Assembly: GCA_015680685.1 (NCBI GenBank)
Contig: MNCI01005772.1
Coordinates: 1,400 to 53,635, forward strand
DNA from: Gnetum montanum
Lineage: Eukaryota; Streptophyta; Gnetopsida; Gnetales; Gnetaceae
DNA length: 52,236 nt
Reading direction: 5' to 3'
How positions within the stretch are numbered: the stretch's first letter is position 1; the number at the start of each line of letters is the position of its first letter. The position numbers and the translations under genes are program-made. This document shows, one piece after another, positions 1 through 11,013 of this stretch. The notes under the pieces are model-generated. The model saw only the letters and a list, made by a program, of their open reading frames with translations, did not search any database and was not told the DNA's origin.

Positions 1-168
1 GCTGAGGCACTGTAACATACGCTGAAACACTGTAGCTTACGCTGAGGCACTGTAGCATACGCTGAAACACTGTAGCATACGCTGAGGCACTGTAGCATAC
101 GCTGGGGCACTGTAGCATATGCTGGGGCGTATACGCTGGGGCACTGTAGCATATGCTGGGGCATATAC
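1..168. repeat. 20-bp minisatellite, block 1
   Basis: Tandem copies of a 20-bp unit close to gctgaggcactgtagcatac. Six units fill positions 1-120, then a 14-bp short form (gctggggcgtatac), another 20-bp unit and another short form. Units differ by one to three bases, mainly gg/aa after gctga and c/t at the last base. The window starts inside the array, so its true left end is not seen. No coding meaning is claimed for open frames that cross it. Confidence 0.93.
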
Positions 169-391
169 GCTACATCAGACCGACGTATACGCTGGACTTG
201 CTGGGCGTGTGAACTTGGGTGGACGCTGGGCGTATACGCTGATGGATGCTGGCGTATACGCTTGATGTGCTGAGCGTATATGCCCAGCGTATACGTTGTG
301 AATGCTGAGCGTAGAGGATGCCAGCATAAGCATATAGCATGCCAGCGTAAGCCAAAAATGTACCCAACGTATACACATAAAAATGCTTCAT
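169..391. repeat. degenerate gtatacgctgg-rich stretch
   Basis: Irregular, diverged copies of the motif gtatacgctgg and its neighbours (gcgtatacgct, gccagcgta) on both strands. It looks like a decayed extension of the adjacent 20-bp minisatellite joined to the start of a 180-bp family repeat. Short open frames here are by-products of the repeat. Confidence 0.6.
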
Positions 392-530
392 TTTAAGGTC
401 AAAAATTGATTTTTGGGTGCCCAAGAGCTACTGGGAACCCTGGGGAAGGTCTTGGGGGGTCTGGACGCTCGATTTTGGCATGTTTTGATGAGTTTTTGAG
501 GCTCAAAACCTGCTGTACGCTGGGCCTTAC
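392..530. repeat. partial copy of the 180-bp tandem repeat
   Basis: This stretch matches the 180-bp units further right: an aaattgatttt core, then ctgggaaccctggggaaggt, then ggacgctcgattttggca. It ends in ctgtacgctgggccttacg, and almost the same ending closes the main array near 1565-1580. It sits between two minisatellite blocks, giving an alternating higher-order arrangement. Confidence 0.85.
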
Positions 531-705
531 GCTGAGGCACTGTAGCATACGCTGAAACACTGTAGCATATGCTGTGACACTGTAGCATACGCTGAGGCAC
601 TGTAGCATACGTTGAGGCACTGTAGCATACGCTGGGGCATTGTAGCATACGCTGAGGCACTGTAGCATACGCTGAGGCACTGTATCATATGCTAGGGCGT
701 ATAGG
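531..705. repeat. 20-bp minisatellite, block 2
   Basis: Eight consecutive 20-bp units (531-690) of the same family as block 1, followed by a shortened unit gctagggcgtatagg. The junction with the 180-bp array is direct. Reappearance of the same minisatellite between two copies of the 180-bp family implies both were amplified as one composite unit. Confidence 0.92.
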
Positions 706-1600
706 AATAAAAGGCCATCATTTGGAGCCCAAAATTCGATTTTCAAGTGCCTGCGACCTGCTGGGGACCCTGGGGAAGGTCCTGGGGGGTCTGGACGCTC
801 GATTCTGGCACGCTTTGATACATTTCTGGGGCCCGAAAGTCTATCTACGCTGGGGTCACCCCAGCGTCTACGCTAGGCGTACAGGAATGGAAGACCATCA
901 TTCGGAGCCCAAAATTCGATTTTCAAGTGTCCAAGAGCTGCTGGGAACCTTGGGGAAGGTTCTGGGGGGTTTGGACGCTCGATTCTGGCACGTTTTGATG
1001 CATTTTTGGGGCCCGAAAGTCTATCTACGCTGGCTGCACCCCAGCGTCTACGCTAGGCGTACAGGAATGGAAGACCATCATTCGGAGCCCAAAATTCGAT
1101 TTTCAAGTGTCCAAGAGCTGCTGGGAACCTTGGGGAAGGTTCTGGGGGGTTTGGACGCTCGATTCTGGCACGTTTTGATGCATTTTTGGGGCCCGAAAGT
1201 CTATCTACGCTGGCTGCACCCCAGCGTCTACGCTAGGCGTACAGGAATGGAAGACCATCATTCGGAGCCCAAAATTTGATTTTCAAGTGTCCAAGAGCTG
1301 CTGGGAACCTTGGGGAAGGTTCTGGGGGGTCTGGATGCTCGATTCTAGCACGTTTTGATGCATTTCTGGGGCCCGAAAGTCTGTCTACGCTGGCTGCACC
1401 CCAGCGTCTACACTGGGCGTACAGGAATGGAAGATCATCATTCGGAGCCCAAAATTCGATTTTCAAGTGTCCAAGACCTGCTGAGAACCTTGGGGAAGGT
1501 CTTGGGGGGTCTAGACACTCCACTTTAGCTTGTTTTGATGAGTTTTTGAGCCCCGAAAGTTACTGTACGCTGGGCCTTACGTTGGGCATGTGTAGGCCCG
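706..1600. repeat. 180-bp tandem repeat array
   Basis: Five copies with an exact 180-bp period: the landmark aaaatt(c/t)gat recurs at 731, 911, 1091, 1271 and 1451. Copies 2 and 3 are nearly identical, while the first and last are more diverged and the last ends early. Because 180 is a multiple of three, frames stay open across units on both strands (plus 689-1279, minus 1233-1523), giving a 60-residue repeat. I read this as satellite DNA, not a protein gene: there is no recognisable domain and the opposite strand is equally open. Confidence 0.93.
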
Positions 1601-2049
1601 CATACAGGATGCATACTTAGTGAAAACAAAGTATTTTGAGCTCAAGATTTGCCAAGCTTGATGCCAGATGTCATCGTAGTCTTCTGTGGGTCCCAGGGAA
1701 CTTTTACTTGTTTGCTTTGACTTCGTTTGATGCTATTTTTGAGGCTTTCAAGCTTGGTCATGCTGAGGACCAACATGACTTAGCTTAATTTCTATCTACA
1801 AGTGTTAGCCAAATTTTTTTTTTTGTGGTGTTTCAGAGGCACCTTTTATTTTTTTTTATTTCTTGAATTTTTTAACTTTGAAGCTATTTCTAGGCAATAA
1901 ATTTGAATTCCAAGTGTCTCATATTTGGCTTTCATATTGTTGTCATCATAAATGATGCATGTGTTTTTGTCAAATGCTAATTTCTAGTTATCATTTGACA
2001 ATTGGCCAAGTGATAGGAAGGATTTTTCAAGATTTGGAGCATAAAATAC
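1601..2049. other. AT-rich intergenic DNA
   Basis: Homopolymer-rich sequence with runs of T near 1808 and 1850. I see no gene, RNA or clear repeat in it. Confidence 0.5.
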
Positions 2050-2562
2050 ATTTGTAATTTCAAAATAATTTCCATTTTTCATATTGATATTTATTGTACG
2101 TTTTTGAAGAATTTGGATTTCTCTACCATCTCCAAAATATAGATTTTCAAGGCTCTTCTAAAAGATACAAAGGTAAAGTCATCAATTCTTGAGGTCATGT
2201 GATTTCCACAACCTATTTTTAGTAGCCACTTGTTTGAAGAAATTTTCTTATTTGAATGGTAAATTGCATGAAAGATTTGTTGCTTCTCTTCTTAATATCG
2301 TGTTGTGAAAATTTTGATTTATCCCCCTTGTTTGCATTCTTCTTGGTTTTTTGAGTATAAGTTTCCCTTTCTTGATTGTTTGTAGTTCTTGATTTTGTTT
2401 GATTTGTGCCCTTCTTGCCTTGATACTTATTCTAAAGATATTCCCACATTTTTTGGTGGTTTTCAAATTTGAAAGTGCATTTCTAATTTTGCCACAAACT
2501 AAATTGTAAATTAATCCTTTAGCTAATTCTTCTTGCTTGATTATTTTTTGAAATTTCTTCAT
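2050..2562 (-). pseudogene. copia-like gag/protease fragment
   Basis: On the minus strand near 2231-2190 a frame reads KWLLKIGCGNHMTS. This resembles the Ty1/copia gag-protease junction WLLDSGCSNHMT, with the catalytic D and S changed. A short downstream segment in a shifted frame (IYFGDG-like) fits the same family, which usually has a FGDG motif there. Upstream, a lysine-rich frame of 104 codons (2562-2248) could be the gag C-terminus but has no zinc knuckle. Frameshifts and the lost protease residue make this a dead fragment. Identification rests on one motif. Confidence 0.5.
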
Positions 2563-4639
2563 AAGTTTTTATTCAATGTTTTTTGTATTAACAATGCTTC
2601 AAACATCATTAAAATCCAATAACATTTGTGTTAATCTTTGTTGTACCTTGAAATTTTTTGTCCCATCGTAGATAACGGAACATGCCAGAAAATTCTTGGT
2701 TGTATCTCTTGTGGCTTTGTCCTTAGCTCTGATAACAATTTTTGATTTTTTTAGATATAAGAAAATTTGAAAGAATTTTATATTTTGCAGATTTTTTGGC
2801 AGCCTAATATATTAGATGATGTGGGCAACCCAACTGAAAAAAATTAAATTTTTTTTGATTTTTTACCTACGATGTACTTGCAATCTAGATGCGTTTTGAG
2901 TTAATCTTAGGCTTGTTCAAAAGCCCATTCTACAATCTATAAGTGTGTAAAATTTCAAGTCAATTAGAGTTTATTTGATCCTTCAAATCTATCCTATGCA
3001 AGCAGTCTTGAATAAAATTGTTTAGTATTTAGAATAGAAATTGGTGATTTGCATGATAAATATCTTTGCAATCCAAGAGATTTATAGGGTGAGTGAATAC
3101 TTTATACAAAGCTCTTTCAACAATCTACCTTCCTATAAAATTTGAGTTCATTTGATGATTAAAATTGGTTACATAGAAGTGGTCTCAAATGTGATTATTC
3201 AACTTCGTGATTATTCAACTTCTTGGAGTAATGAATTAGTGAATATGATGAATTGATGATGGATGATGAAAGTTACTGGAGTTGAAAATTTCATAACATA
3301 ATATATTTTATTATTGTAGTATCAAATTGCATCAATAGCATCAATTGTCATCTCTTAAAAACATGATTTGGCCACATATTTATAGCCAAATGATGGAGAC
3401 ATAATAGAATATAATGGGACAATCCTATTTTATGGAAAATTAAGTTAAAAATTCAAGAGACGTGATAAATCCAAATTTTGATGCATTGCGATGTCGTAAC
3501 AATGATATTATATCAATGATGTCACTAATACGATATCACAGCACATGCTATGTCATCATTGATACGATGTCTCGAGATGTGTGTGGCCCTATAAATACAA
3601 CACTTGGGCATGCAATCCACAAACTTTTCATTCACATCATAACCAAACTCAATTACTAGCATATCAACATTGACCATCCATAGATTATCATCAAGCTATG
3701 TGTGAACATTGGTAACTTATATGGTTGGGTGTTGGATTAGTCCATTGCTCATCAACATGAGAGATTGGGTCATTCTCTAATTACATCCACCCATCAATGT
3801 TTCAATAAAAATAAAAATGATAGAATTTCCTATCTTATCTTATGTTGCATAATAATTTAAATATAAATTACATGGCTTTAGTCCCTATTTTACAAAAAAG
3901 CTATTTTGGCTTCACTTGATCTTTGTCTTCTCCTAAGATTTGAGCTTTGACTATGTGCTTTTACTATATTTCCATATGTAGATATAACCTTCTATTACCT
4001 TGAATTTGGGCTTGTTAAATTCATTTCTTTTTCTTGCTTGTACACCACAATATGGGCATTTAGAATGAGTGGAGTGAAAGTTTCCAAAGTGCATACTACA
4101 ACCAATAGTTCCTTCTTTAGGATGTACTTTGGAGTTGTTGTAACTTGTCTTTAAATTTAACCAATCTTCAATTATTTTGGAAAGTTCTTCAATGTTTTTG
4201 ATTATTATCCTCCTTGGTTAAACTTATATTTGCTGATTTTGAACTTTATTTGTTTTTAAACTATTTCATATGCTACTATCCCTTGTGATACTATTTAAAT
4301 AGGAACCATGGGATTAGATTGGTGGATGATGGTCATGTAGGTACTTATTAGGTATAATTGTGAGTTTTTTGCTTTTACATATCTTTGTTTGCTTTGGTTG
4401 ATGAGTGGATGAAGAGCTGTTGTTTAGAGCCTTCTTCTAGCTCATTAGACATGTCATTTGGTGGTTGTTTAGAGCTCAAGTTATCATGAGTTAAGGTTGT
4501 GTACCTTGATGTAGCTTAGGTTGTGTAATCCTAACTCAATACCCCTTCGATACTCCTACAAATTGAACCTATTAAACTTATAAGTTACATGTTAAATAAG
4601 GCAATGCATTGTAATTGGTTTAATCCATCCATGAAAATT
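2563..4639. other. intergenic DNA without a clear gene
   Basis: AT-rich, no long frames. Around 3520-3610 there is a gatatc-like motif followed by ccctataaatacaacac, which resembles the U3/TATA area of the LTRs at 18-45 kb, but the similarity is not seen beyond that stretch. Near 4010-4190 (minus) a short frame contains KCPYCG, too little to name. Confidence 0.4.
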
Positions 4640-5774
4640 ATTATTGTTAAGAAACAAATATTGTAGCGTAGTAAGTTGTGTGAATGAAGCTGGAACAAGC
4701 CTCTTAGATGGTTGTTATACAACTTGAGTGATCATCTATTTGTGTTGAGCAAGGAACTCTTAACTAGGTGAGCCCTCCAAGAGAATGAGGAATGATGCCT
4801 TGAAGAAAATTGTTGAAACTGTAGCAAAGAGGGCATTGGTGCTAAGGTAAAGACCTTTTTTAAGTTTAGAAAACCTACTAAGCTAACGGGGAATAAATCC
4901 AAACAGAGAATTGTTTATAATGGGGATAGTCAACAAGAGAGATTTATATGAATTGAAGGCAATATTCTTTGTAAATTCATGTATCCATACTTAAGATGTT
5001 CAACTGTCTGCAATTGAAAAGGGCTTTTAATATGGTTACTGACTGATCATAGCTGATGAGTTCATCCATGAGTCTGGTATTGCTCCAGAGAATCGTTTAA
5101 CACATAAATCCAGAACTTGTAACTTGGTGGAGGTTGAGGTCATGCTGGAAGAGTACCATGCATTTGGTTAGAATTCAAACTCAGCATTGTCAAAGAAGTA
5201 AGGTTAGCTGTGGACTTTGGAATGCTTCCTCTTAAGAAGCTTTTGAAAAGCAGCAGCTTTTGCAAATTGTTCAATCTCCCTATTGACTAAGGTAGTGATC
5301 CTTCGATACCATTGAAAAATAAGTACAACTCTGTGAGAGATGCGGAATTAGTGAGTTGCCTTGCAGAAAATTGGTGCTCAGATCAAGGTATTTAATGGAA
5401 GAGAGGTTGGCCAATTGATGTGGAATGCATCCCTTGAAATGATTGGAGTTCAGGCTGAGAAACTTAAGTCTGATTTGTTTTCCCAGTGAAGATGGAACAG
5501 GCCCCTGAGATATTTGTATGAAAGGACAAGATGGGTCATGTGTTTGAGTTGAGCAAAAGACTCTGGAGTTGGATCGCCGAGAGAGCTGTTGTGAAGGTAC
5601 AGGATCCTGAGCCGAGCAAGCTTTCCAAGAGAACCAGGAATGGTGCCGTTAAAGAGAATTGTTAACAAGGTAAAGAAACTGCAGTGAAGACAGGTTCCTC
5701 ATTTGTGGAGAAATGGGACTCTTAAGCATTGTTGAAGAGATCGATTACCCTGAGAGCAGCATGGACAAATTGGC
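4640..5774 (-). pseudogene. leucine-rich repeat protein pseudogene
   Basis: The minus strand encodes plant-type extracellular LRRs. The longest frame (5668-5450) reads NGTIPGSLGKLARLRILYL, matching the LxxLxxLxLxxNxLxGxIPxxLGxL consensus of LRR receptor kinases and LRR receptor-like proteins. Further LRR-like words occur toward 4650 (GIIPHSLGGL) and before 5668 (NLSSLQFLYLVNNSL followed by a stop). Stops and frame changes interrupt the repeats, and no kinase domain, signal peptide or start is seen. Polygalacturonase inhibitors share this repeat type, so the exact family is open. Confidence 0.65.
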
Positions 5775-6002
5775 NGAAATTGCCAATTTGTCCATGCTGC
5801 TCTCAGGGTAATCGATCTCTTCAACAATGCTTAAGAGTCCCATTTCTCCACAAATGAGGAACCTGTCTTCACTGCAGTTTCTTTACCTTGTTAACAATTC
5901 TCTTTAACGGCACCATTCCTGGTTCTCTTGGAAAGCTTGCTCGGCTCAGGATCCTGTACCTTCACAACAGCTCTCTCGGCGATCCAACTCCAGAGTCTTT
6001 TG
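5554..6002. repeat. 221-bp inverted repeat with N at both edges of the right arm
   Basis: Positions 5554-5774 and 5782-6002 appear to be exact reverse complements around a 7-base spacer that starts with N (5775). A second N at 6003 follows the right arm at once. The right arm is thus a 227-base block between single Ns that copies its left neighbour in reverse. That pattern suggests a small contig placed next to its own source, not a natural palindrome. The arm carries the LRR pseudogene sequence. Confidence 0.9.
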
Positions 6003-6003
6003 N

Positions 6004-7782
6004 TTAGCATTGTAGTGGTCCCTGATTTGTAGAATAAATAAATATTGTCCAGGTACCCTTTAAAACCTCTAAAATCTCAAATTAATAAAAAGAAGAAATA
6101 TAGGTTTCTAAAATATATTCAAAGGAATGAGCAGCAGAAGTAGACCCAGCTTTATACCAGTGACCCTCGAGGCGGAGACGCTAAAAAGATCTTAGAAATT
6201 ACTTTAAGCATTGTATATAAAAAGCAGGAAGCCAATGCAATCAGTATCTTTGCAAGACAGTTGAGACAAAATAATGTGAGAAGGGAGAGTTGCTCTTCAA
6301 ATATTCTACAAATCACAGTTACTTACCCATCCTAGAAGTACTAATTTTGAATATTTAGCAGCTTATTTTATGTTACACCATTTTTGTCCTTTTCATGAAT
6401 GCAAATGAAAGAATAACACACAGAATTACAAGGGACTGCTTAGCTCAATGCTTCTCCTGTAATACATTAAAAACAATAGTAATACATTCAAAAAAATTAT
6501 GCAAAGTTCTAAAATCGTCAGTATAGAAGTAAGAAACCGTAACCATATTTCAGAAATAAGTATAGCAAGAATTTTTTCCCTTTCCTTTACCTTTTTCCTT
6601 TAACGCACTACCATTCACCCTTTAAAAAGCAAGCAAGCTAAATTATTAACTACAGAGACTTCCCACCCGGGAACCGCTCCTTTCTAATTTTTTCAATTTT
6701 TGAAATAAACGCACTACCTGGACTGCTTTTTCTGTAGTGGAAGACCCGTAAAAAAACGCAATGAAAGACAACATAAAATAAAGCGATTCGTGCTTGGAAT
6801 AACAAATTTACTCATTTTAATTGACTTGACTTTGACTTGACTTTCTCCGGTTAAAAGAGTTCAAAATTTATGCATCCGGAAGACAGCATGGCAAACTCAC
6901 CCAGCAAATACAATTTTTTATAACTTGGCATTGGTATGAGACTATTATTTTATATTGGCTCTTCCAATATTGACTATGGAATATGCCCTCAATTGCCCTC
7001 AATTGCTTATAAATGGGCCGAGCAAGAATTTTGGATCATCCGGACCTACAAACCCTCAATTGCTTATAAATAGGCCGAGCAAGAATTTTGGATCATCCGG
7101 ACCTACAAACTTAATTTGTTCATTTAAAAAGCATGGGTATGTTGTGACAGCCACCATGGATTTTGAACAAGACATGGAACAAAAACCAACCTGCAGTGAA
7201 ACTGTTAAATGACTAACCAGTTCAAAGAAGGTAGAACAGAGCACAGGTTTAAATTAATTGCAATGTTTATAATGTTAAAACAACGATCATTCAGATTCTT
7301 AATTCAGTTCAGGTTTGGAATTCAAGCAACAGTCACTGCATTTAAACATTCTACAATGTAATTATACCATATCTTTTGGGTTTAAAATATTCCTTAGGCT
7401 GCAGAGATAAATGGCTGGGTTTCTGCATTGCCTTGCCGTAGAGGTCTAATGGTAATAACCATGGTAGAGGTCTGATGGTTATAACCATGGTGAAATCTAA
7501 GATTTTAAATATCATAAGGAAACATAAAATAGAGATTCTAGTTTTTTTTATTTTATTTTTAAAAAATTAATAAGAAAAAATAAAATATATTCATCTAACT
7601 TTTCCATTTGAACTTGTTTTGTTTTATAAGATAAAAAGGATAGCGTCGTCAAGAGAGAGGCTGTATTAGCGCACGCCCCTTTGAATACGAGTTACATAAA
7701 AATTCAAAACCGTAGTAGATGATACATTACTAAGATATAAAATACAGAAAATAAAATACATTGAACACTCATCTTTCTATTT
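6004..7782. other. intergenic DNA with a 57-bp duplication
   Basis: Mostly AT-rich. A 57-bp unit beginning ccctcaattgcttataaat occurs twice in tandem (6996-7052 and 7053-7109) with few differences. The 57-bp length keeps one frame open on the plus strand (6955-7212, 85 codons), but this has no recognised domain. A smaller 28-bp direct repeat (gtagaggtct...aaccatg) lies at about 7438-7494. Confidence 0.55.
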
Positions 7783-8790
7783 TTATTTATTTTCAAAAAC
7801 GTGTTCCTGGCCCAGCATACAGTACACATAAGATTTCTCACTTATCATCCAATTCTTCCAGTGTTGAACAACATGAACAAGACCTTCAAAAGAACTCCCA
7901 CCCGCAGCAATGGCGGCCTGGTGCTGCAAAATCCGCACCTGAGGAGCCCATCCCAACAAAACTCGGCCTCTGTCTGCAATCCTCCTCTCAAAACTCTTGG
8001 GGAAAAACCGCCTCGGATCACCCTCCATGCCATGCATTTTCTGCAGAACCCACAAAAATCTCTGCTCACTTAACTCCAGCCCGTGCGCTAGTTCTGCAAT
8101 CTGGAGTTCCTCTAGTTGGCCCATGCTTTCAAACGCCACAAACAAAACTGACCTCGGCGGTTGCAGATCTAGCCACTGTAAACACTGGCTTATACCAGAG
8201 TTTTCTTCTGTTTCTTCTTCTTCTTCTAAGAATTCAGGAGCTCTGATAACCGGACCTACGGCCCAGAACTCCGTATGAGGGGCCAGAGCTTGGAATTTGT
8301 GGCCTCGCAGAGCCCTGAACTGTTGTTTCTCCATCTCCTCTGATGAGTTCACCAGGAATCCTCGAACCTGCGACAGTGACCCAGAAACCAGCGCAGTCTC
8401 GCCGCGGGAGCAGGCCCAGGATTTGCAGGATCGATTCCGGGTTCAGGAAAGTTTCTTCCCAGATCGTGGGAGCGTGCAGCATGTAGCACAGCAGAGATGC
8501 AGAAGCTACGAAGAAGCAGTACACTGGGATATGGAATTTGGGCGGGATATCGAGGAATAGCGTGTTGAAGAAATCGGTTACGCAGGCCGAGATTGGGATT
8601 GATTCTTCCTGTGTTTCCTGCCGCAGCAGGTCATCCAGCAGAGGCTTTGTCTTCTGTTGAAGCGGATACATGTTCAGGAACATTGAGCTTGACATAGGTA
8701 AGTCTGGGATTGAAGGAATTTGCTAGAAGATGATATTCATGGAGGAGGAGGAAGAATGGGATGAAATGTGGGCTCTGCAATCATCCAGGA
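7783..8790 (-). pseudogene. family 1 UDP-glycosyltransferase pseudogene
   Basis: Minus-strand fragments follow the plant UGT fold in order. Near 8770 a frame reads SPHFIPFF, like the N-terminal GHxIPF acceptor-site region. The next stretch (TYVKLNVPEHVSA) is in that frame, and a shift near 8650 leads to the long N-terminal domain frame (8695-8234). A further shift leads to the C-terminal domain (from 8352), with CLQWLDLQPPRSVLFVAF and QRFLWVLQ, both UGT signatures. The sugar-donor PSPG box begins as WAPQVRILQHQA but then loses the HCGWNS core and the rest, ending in unrelated residues near 7800. A working enzyme would transfer a sugar from UDP-sugar to a small molecule. The shifts and broken PSPG box make this copy inactive. 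Confidence 0.85.
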
Positions 8791-9037
8791 AGCTCTGCGG
8801 CAGAGTGTATTGTACCGTGCTGAATGTGATGGAGAGATTGTTATTATTATTATCATCCAGGAATACTGTAAAGCTGTGCAGCTTTCTGCTCACTACAATG
8901 TGCAATCACTTGCTCACGAGACCACCAAAGAAAGCAAGAAGCGCACATCAAACGAATTGTAAATTTAATTATTCATGATTCATGCAGAAGGGGTGAAAAA
9001 CAAGAGAGTCGATCCTCTAGAATTGGTCTGCGAGTTG
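8791..9037. other. intergenic, possible 5' remnant of the UGT
   Basis: Contains an att/atc microsatellite-like stretch around 8838-8858. I see no convincing UGT N-terminus here, although this is where it would be. Confidence 0.35.
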
Positions 9038-9250
9038 TGTTGGGAAAATATCGATGTAAACATCTTACATCCATGTGATACACATGCAATCCTAACCACT
9101 TGCATCGTGACCAACTAGCATAGCCATCCTCATTAACTTGGAATATACAAGACAAAGAAATAGGGAATGCCATCTTGTAACATGAAGATAACCACATATC
9201 TAAAGCCAAGACAAAGGAAGGAAGAAAGTGGTTTCATTCATGTTACAAGG
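9038..9250. mobile_element. truncated LTR-like copy
   Basis: Starts with tgttgggaaa and stays similar, with small gaps, to the sequence from 9941: shared words include accacttgcatc, gaccaactagc-like text, gaatgcca(t)cttgtaacat and ccacatat. The similarity stops near 9200, where an inverted copy of part of the same text begins. It could be the damaged partner LTR of the copy at 9941. Confidence 0.5.
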
Positions 9251-9263
9251 TAGCATTCCCTAT
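9160..9263. repeat. imperfect hairpin, 36-bp arms
   Basis: Left arm 9160-9195 (atagggaatgccatcttgta...) pairs with right arm 9228-9263 (...caaggtagcattccctat) with about six mismatches and a 32-base loop. The left arm belongs to the LTR-like text and the right arm is its inverted duplicate. Confidence 0.75.
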
Positions 9264-9940
9264 GTCCATGTGAATTTTGGTGAAGCATTGTGGATGGAAT
9301 TTGGTTTGGAAGGCTAAGTCTGAGGTGCATTTCAAAATGGCCATAGAGGTGGTGTTTCCATGGCAGCGTGGTGTGGTACATTGCTATGGTTTTGAAATAC
9401 AAGAGCTTTAGTAGCACAGCTATGAGGGGGCAACCCACCTAGAAGAGCTAGATGTGAAGTGGCCCTACTAATGATGCTCGGCAAATTTCACTAGCTGTAT
9501 TTGGAAATTGCTATCATGCACAAGGACATGCTCAAATGTGTTACCTTGAGTAGCAACAACCCTAGTTAGCTGGACTCTTAACATCTTATTATTCTAGTTA
9601 TTTCGCTTAGAATTTTTGTTTCAGATACAAAGTAGTTAAAAGATGTCCATGTGTGAGAGGCATATAAGAAGCTTTTGGTGGAGAAGCTTGTACATGGTTT
9701 GTGTTGCACTCTACGTGAGGAGGTAGAGTGAAGCAGGATTAAAGAGAGTCCTTAAAACCATGTTTGTAAAGTCTCCTTTGTTATTCAAGATTTGGAAGAA
9801 GAACAAAATCGATCGTCCAATATCTTGATAAAAAATTCTTATAAATGATGTGTGGCATGAAATTGAATAATACATACATCACATGACAAGGTTGAGGAAG
9901 TGTCTTTCTTTGTTTTTCATGCTGACATTGAGTGAGTAAT

Positions 9941-10253
9941 TGTTGGGAAATTGTGAATGCCAACATGATACACTCATGGATCCCAACCACTTGCATCCTC
10001 ACCAACTAGCCTAGCCAACCACCATGATATGGAGAAGATCAAGAAATAAAGAATGCCATTTTGTAACATAAAGAAACCACATATATAAATTTGGATGAAA
10101 GAAATGAAATTGATTACCTTAGTGTTTGCCCCGGTTTGATAGGGGCTCAAGAGTTCCTTTCACTTTTTTCATTTATCATGGCTTCCAATATATAGTTATC
10201 TTCCTTGCCTTAATATGATCCCATCCCTCCGTGTTTATGTTTTAAACCCAACA
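9941..10253. mobile_element. possible 313-bp LTR of a copia-type element
   Basis: Begins tgttggg and ends cccaaca, a terminal inverted repeat typical of plant LTRs, especially copia type. Its first ~210 bases match the partial copy at 9038. The 690 bases between the copies hold no gag or pol frame that I can recognise, and no target duplication is evident, so a complete element is not proven. Confidence 0.5.
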
Positions 10254-10959
10254 AATCACAATGTGAGAAATTGTTAATTAAAGATTTGAGGAAATGTAAA
10301 TAAGAAAGTCACATCCAAATCAAGTTTTTTATGTAAAGTGTGTGCAACTCGCACATGTCTTTTAAGATGTAAATAATGGGAATGTGTGACCAAAGTATGA
10401 AATTGAAACAAAGAATTACGAAATTTTAAAATCCTCTATGTTATTAGGGTAAATCGCTTGTCACGTAGGTGATCCAAGTTCTATCCTCGGAATGGTGGGG
10501 TAACAAATTATTCAAATTTAAATCTTTGCTTCCTTTTCTAAGGAAAGTTTATAACCCTAGTCTTGGTTAAGCACGGTAACACTTGAGGACTTTGCAATTT
10601 TAATGTCAAAGAGGGGAGGGGGAGTAAGTCACGAAAACAAAACTATGGAAACTTAGAACACTGGGGATGGAACTCTACAAACCAACCACATAAATAACTT
10701 TTTGTGATAGGGAGAAATCCAATATGGTGAACTACCACCCACCAACTAGCCGACCCATTACAAAAGAGATTGGCAAAAATTTAGACAAGGCTGATAGCAT
10801 TTGATAAAAGGCAAAGAGACCCTTGGATGGAGACTTCAATCAAATGTAAGAAGGGAAACTTCTATGTGGAGAACCATGATGAAGAGGGCTACATGAGTGC
10901 ACAAGTCTTTCCCAAGGCTGCAGAAGATGAATCAATTAATGAATATCCATTTTGAACTT
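10254..10959. other. intergenic or LINE 3' flank
   Basis: No coding signal. Part of it may be the 3' untranslated region of the minus-strand LINE to the right, but no oligo(A) tail (oligo(T) on this strand) marks an end. Confidence 0.35.
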
Positions 10960-11013
10960 TGATGCTTGAGATTTTAGTTGGAAATGAATGAGGTAGAATA
11001 TCTGCAATTTTTC

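Noticed and set aside
52-710. The 20-bp repeats as a CRISPR array
   Set aside because: Units are directly adjacent without unique spacers, and the context is a plant nuclear genome.
689-1279. 196-codon open frame as a repetitive protein gene
   Set aside because: It follows exactly the 180-bp satellite period, the opposite strand is open too, and no domain or promoter is seen.
3480-3660. A further LTR of the GATATC group
   Set aside because: Similarity is limited to a few gatatc-like words and the ccctataaatacaac text; no LTR ends or partner found.
8297-8560. Plus-strand open frames at 7761-8560 as genes
   Set aside because: They are antisense to the UGT pseudogene, whose domain signatures are clear on the minus strand.
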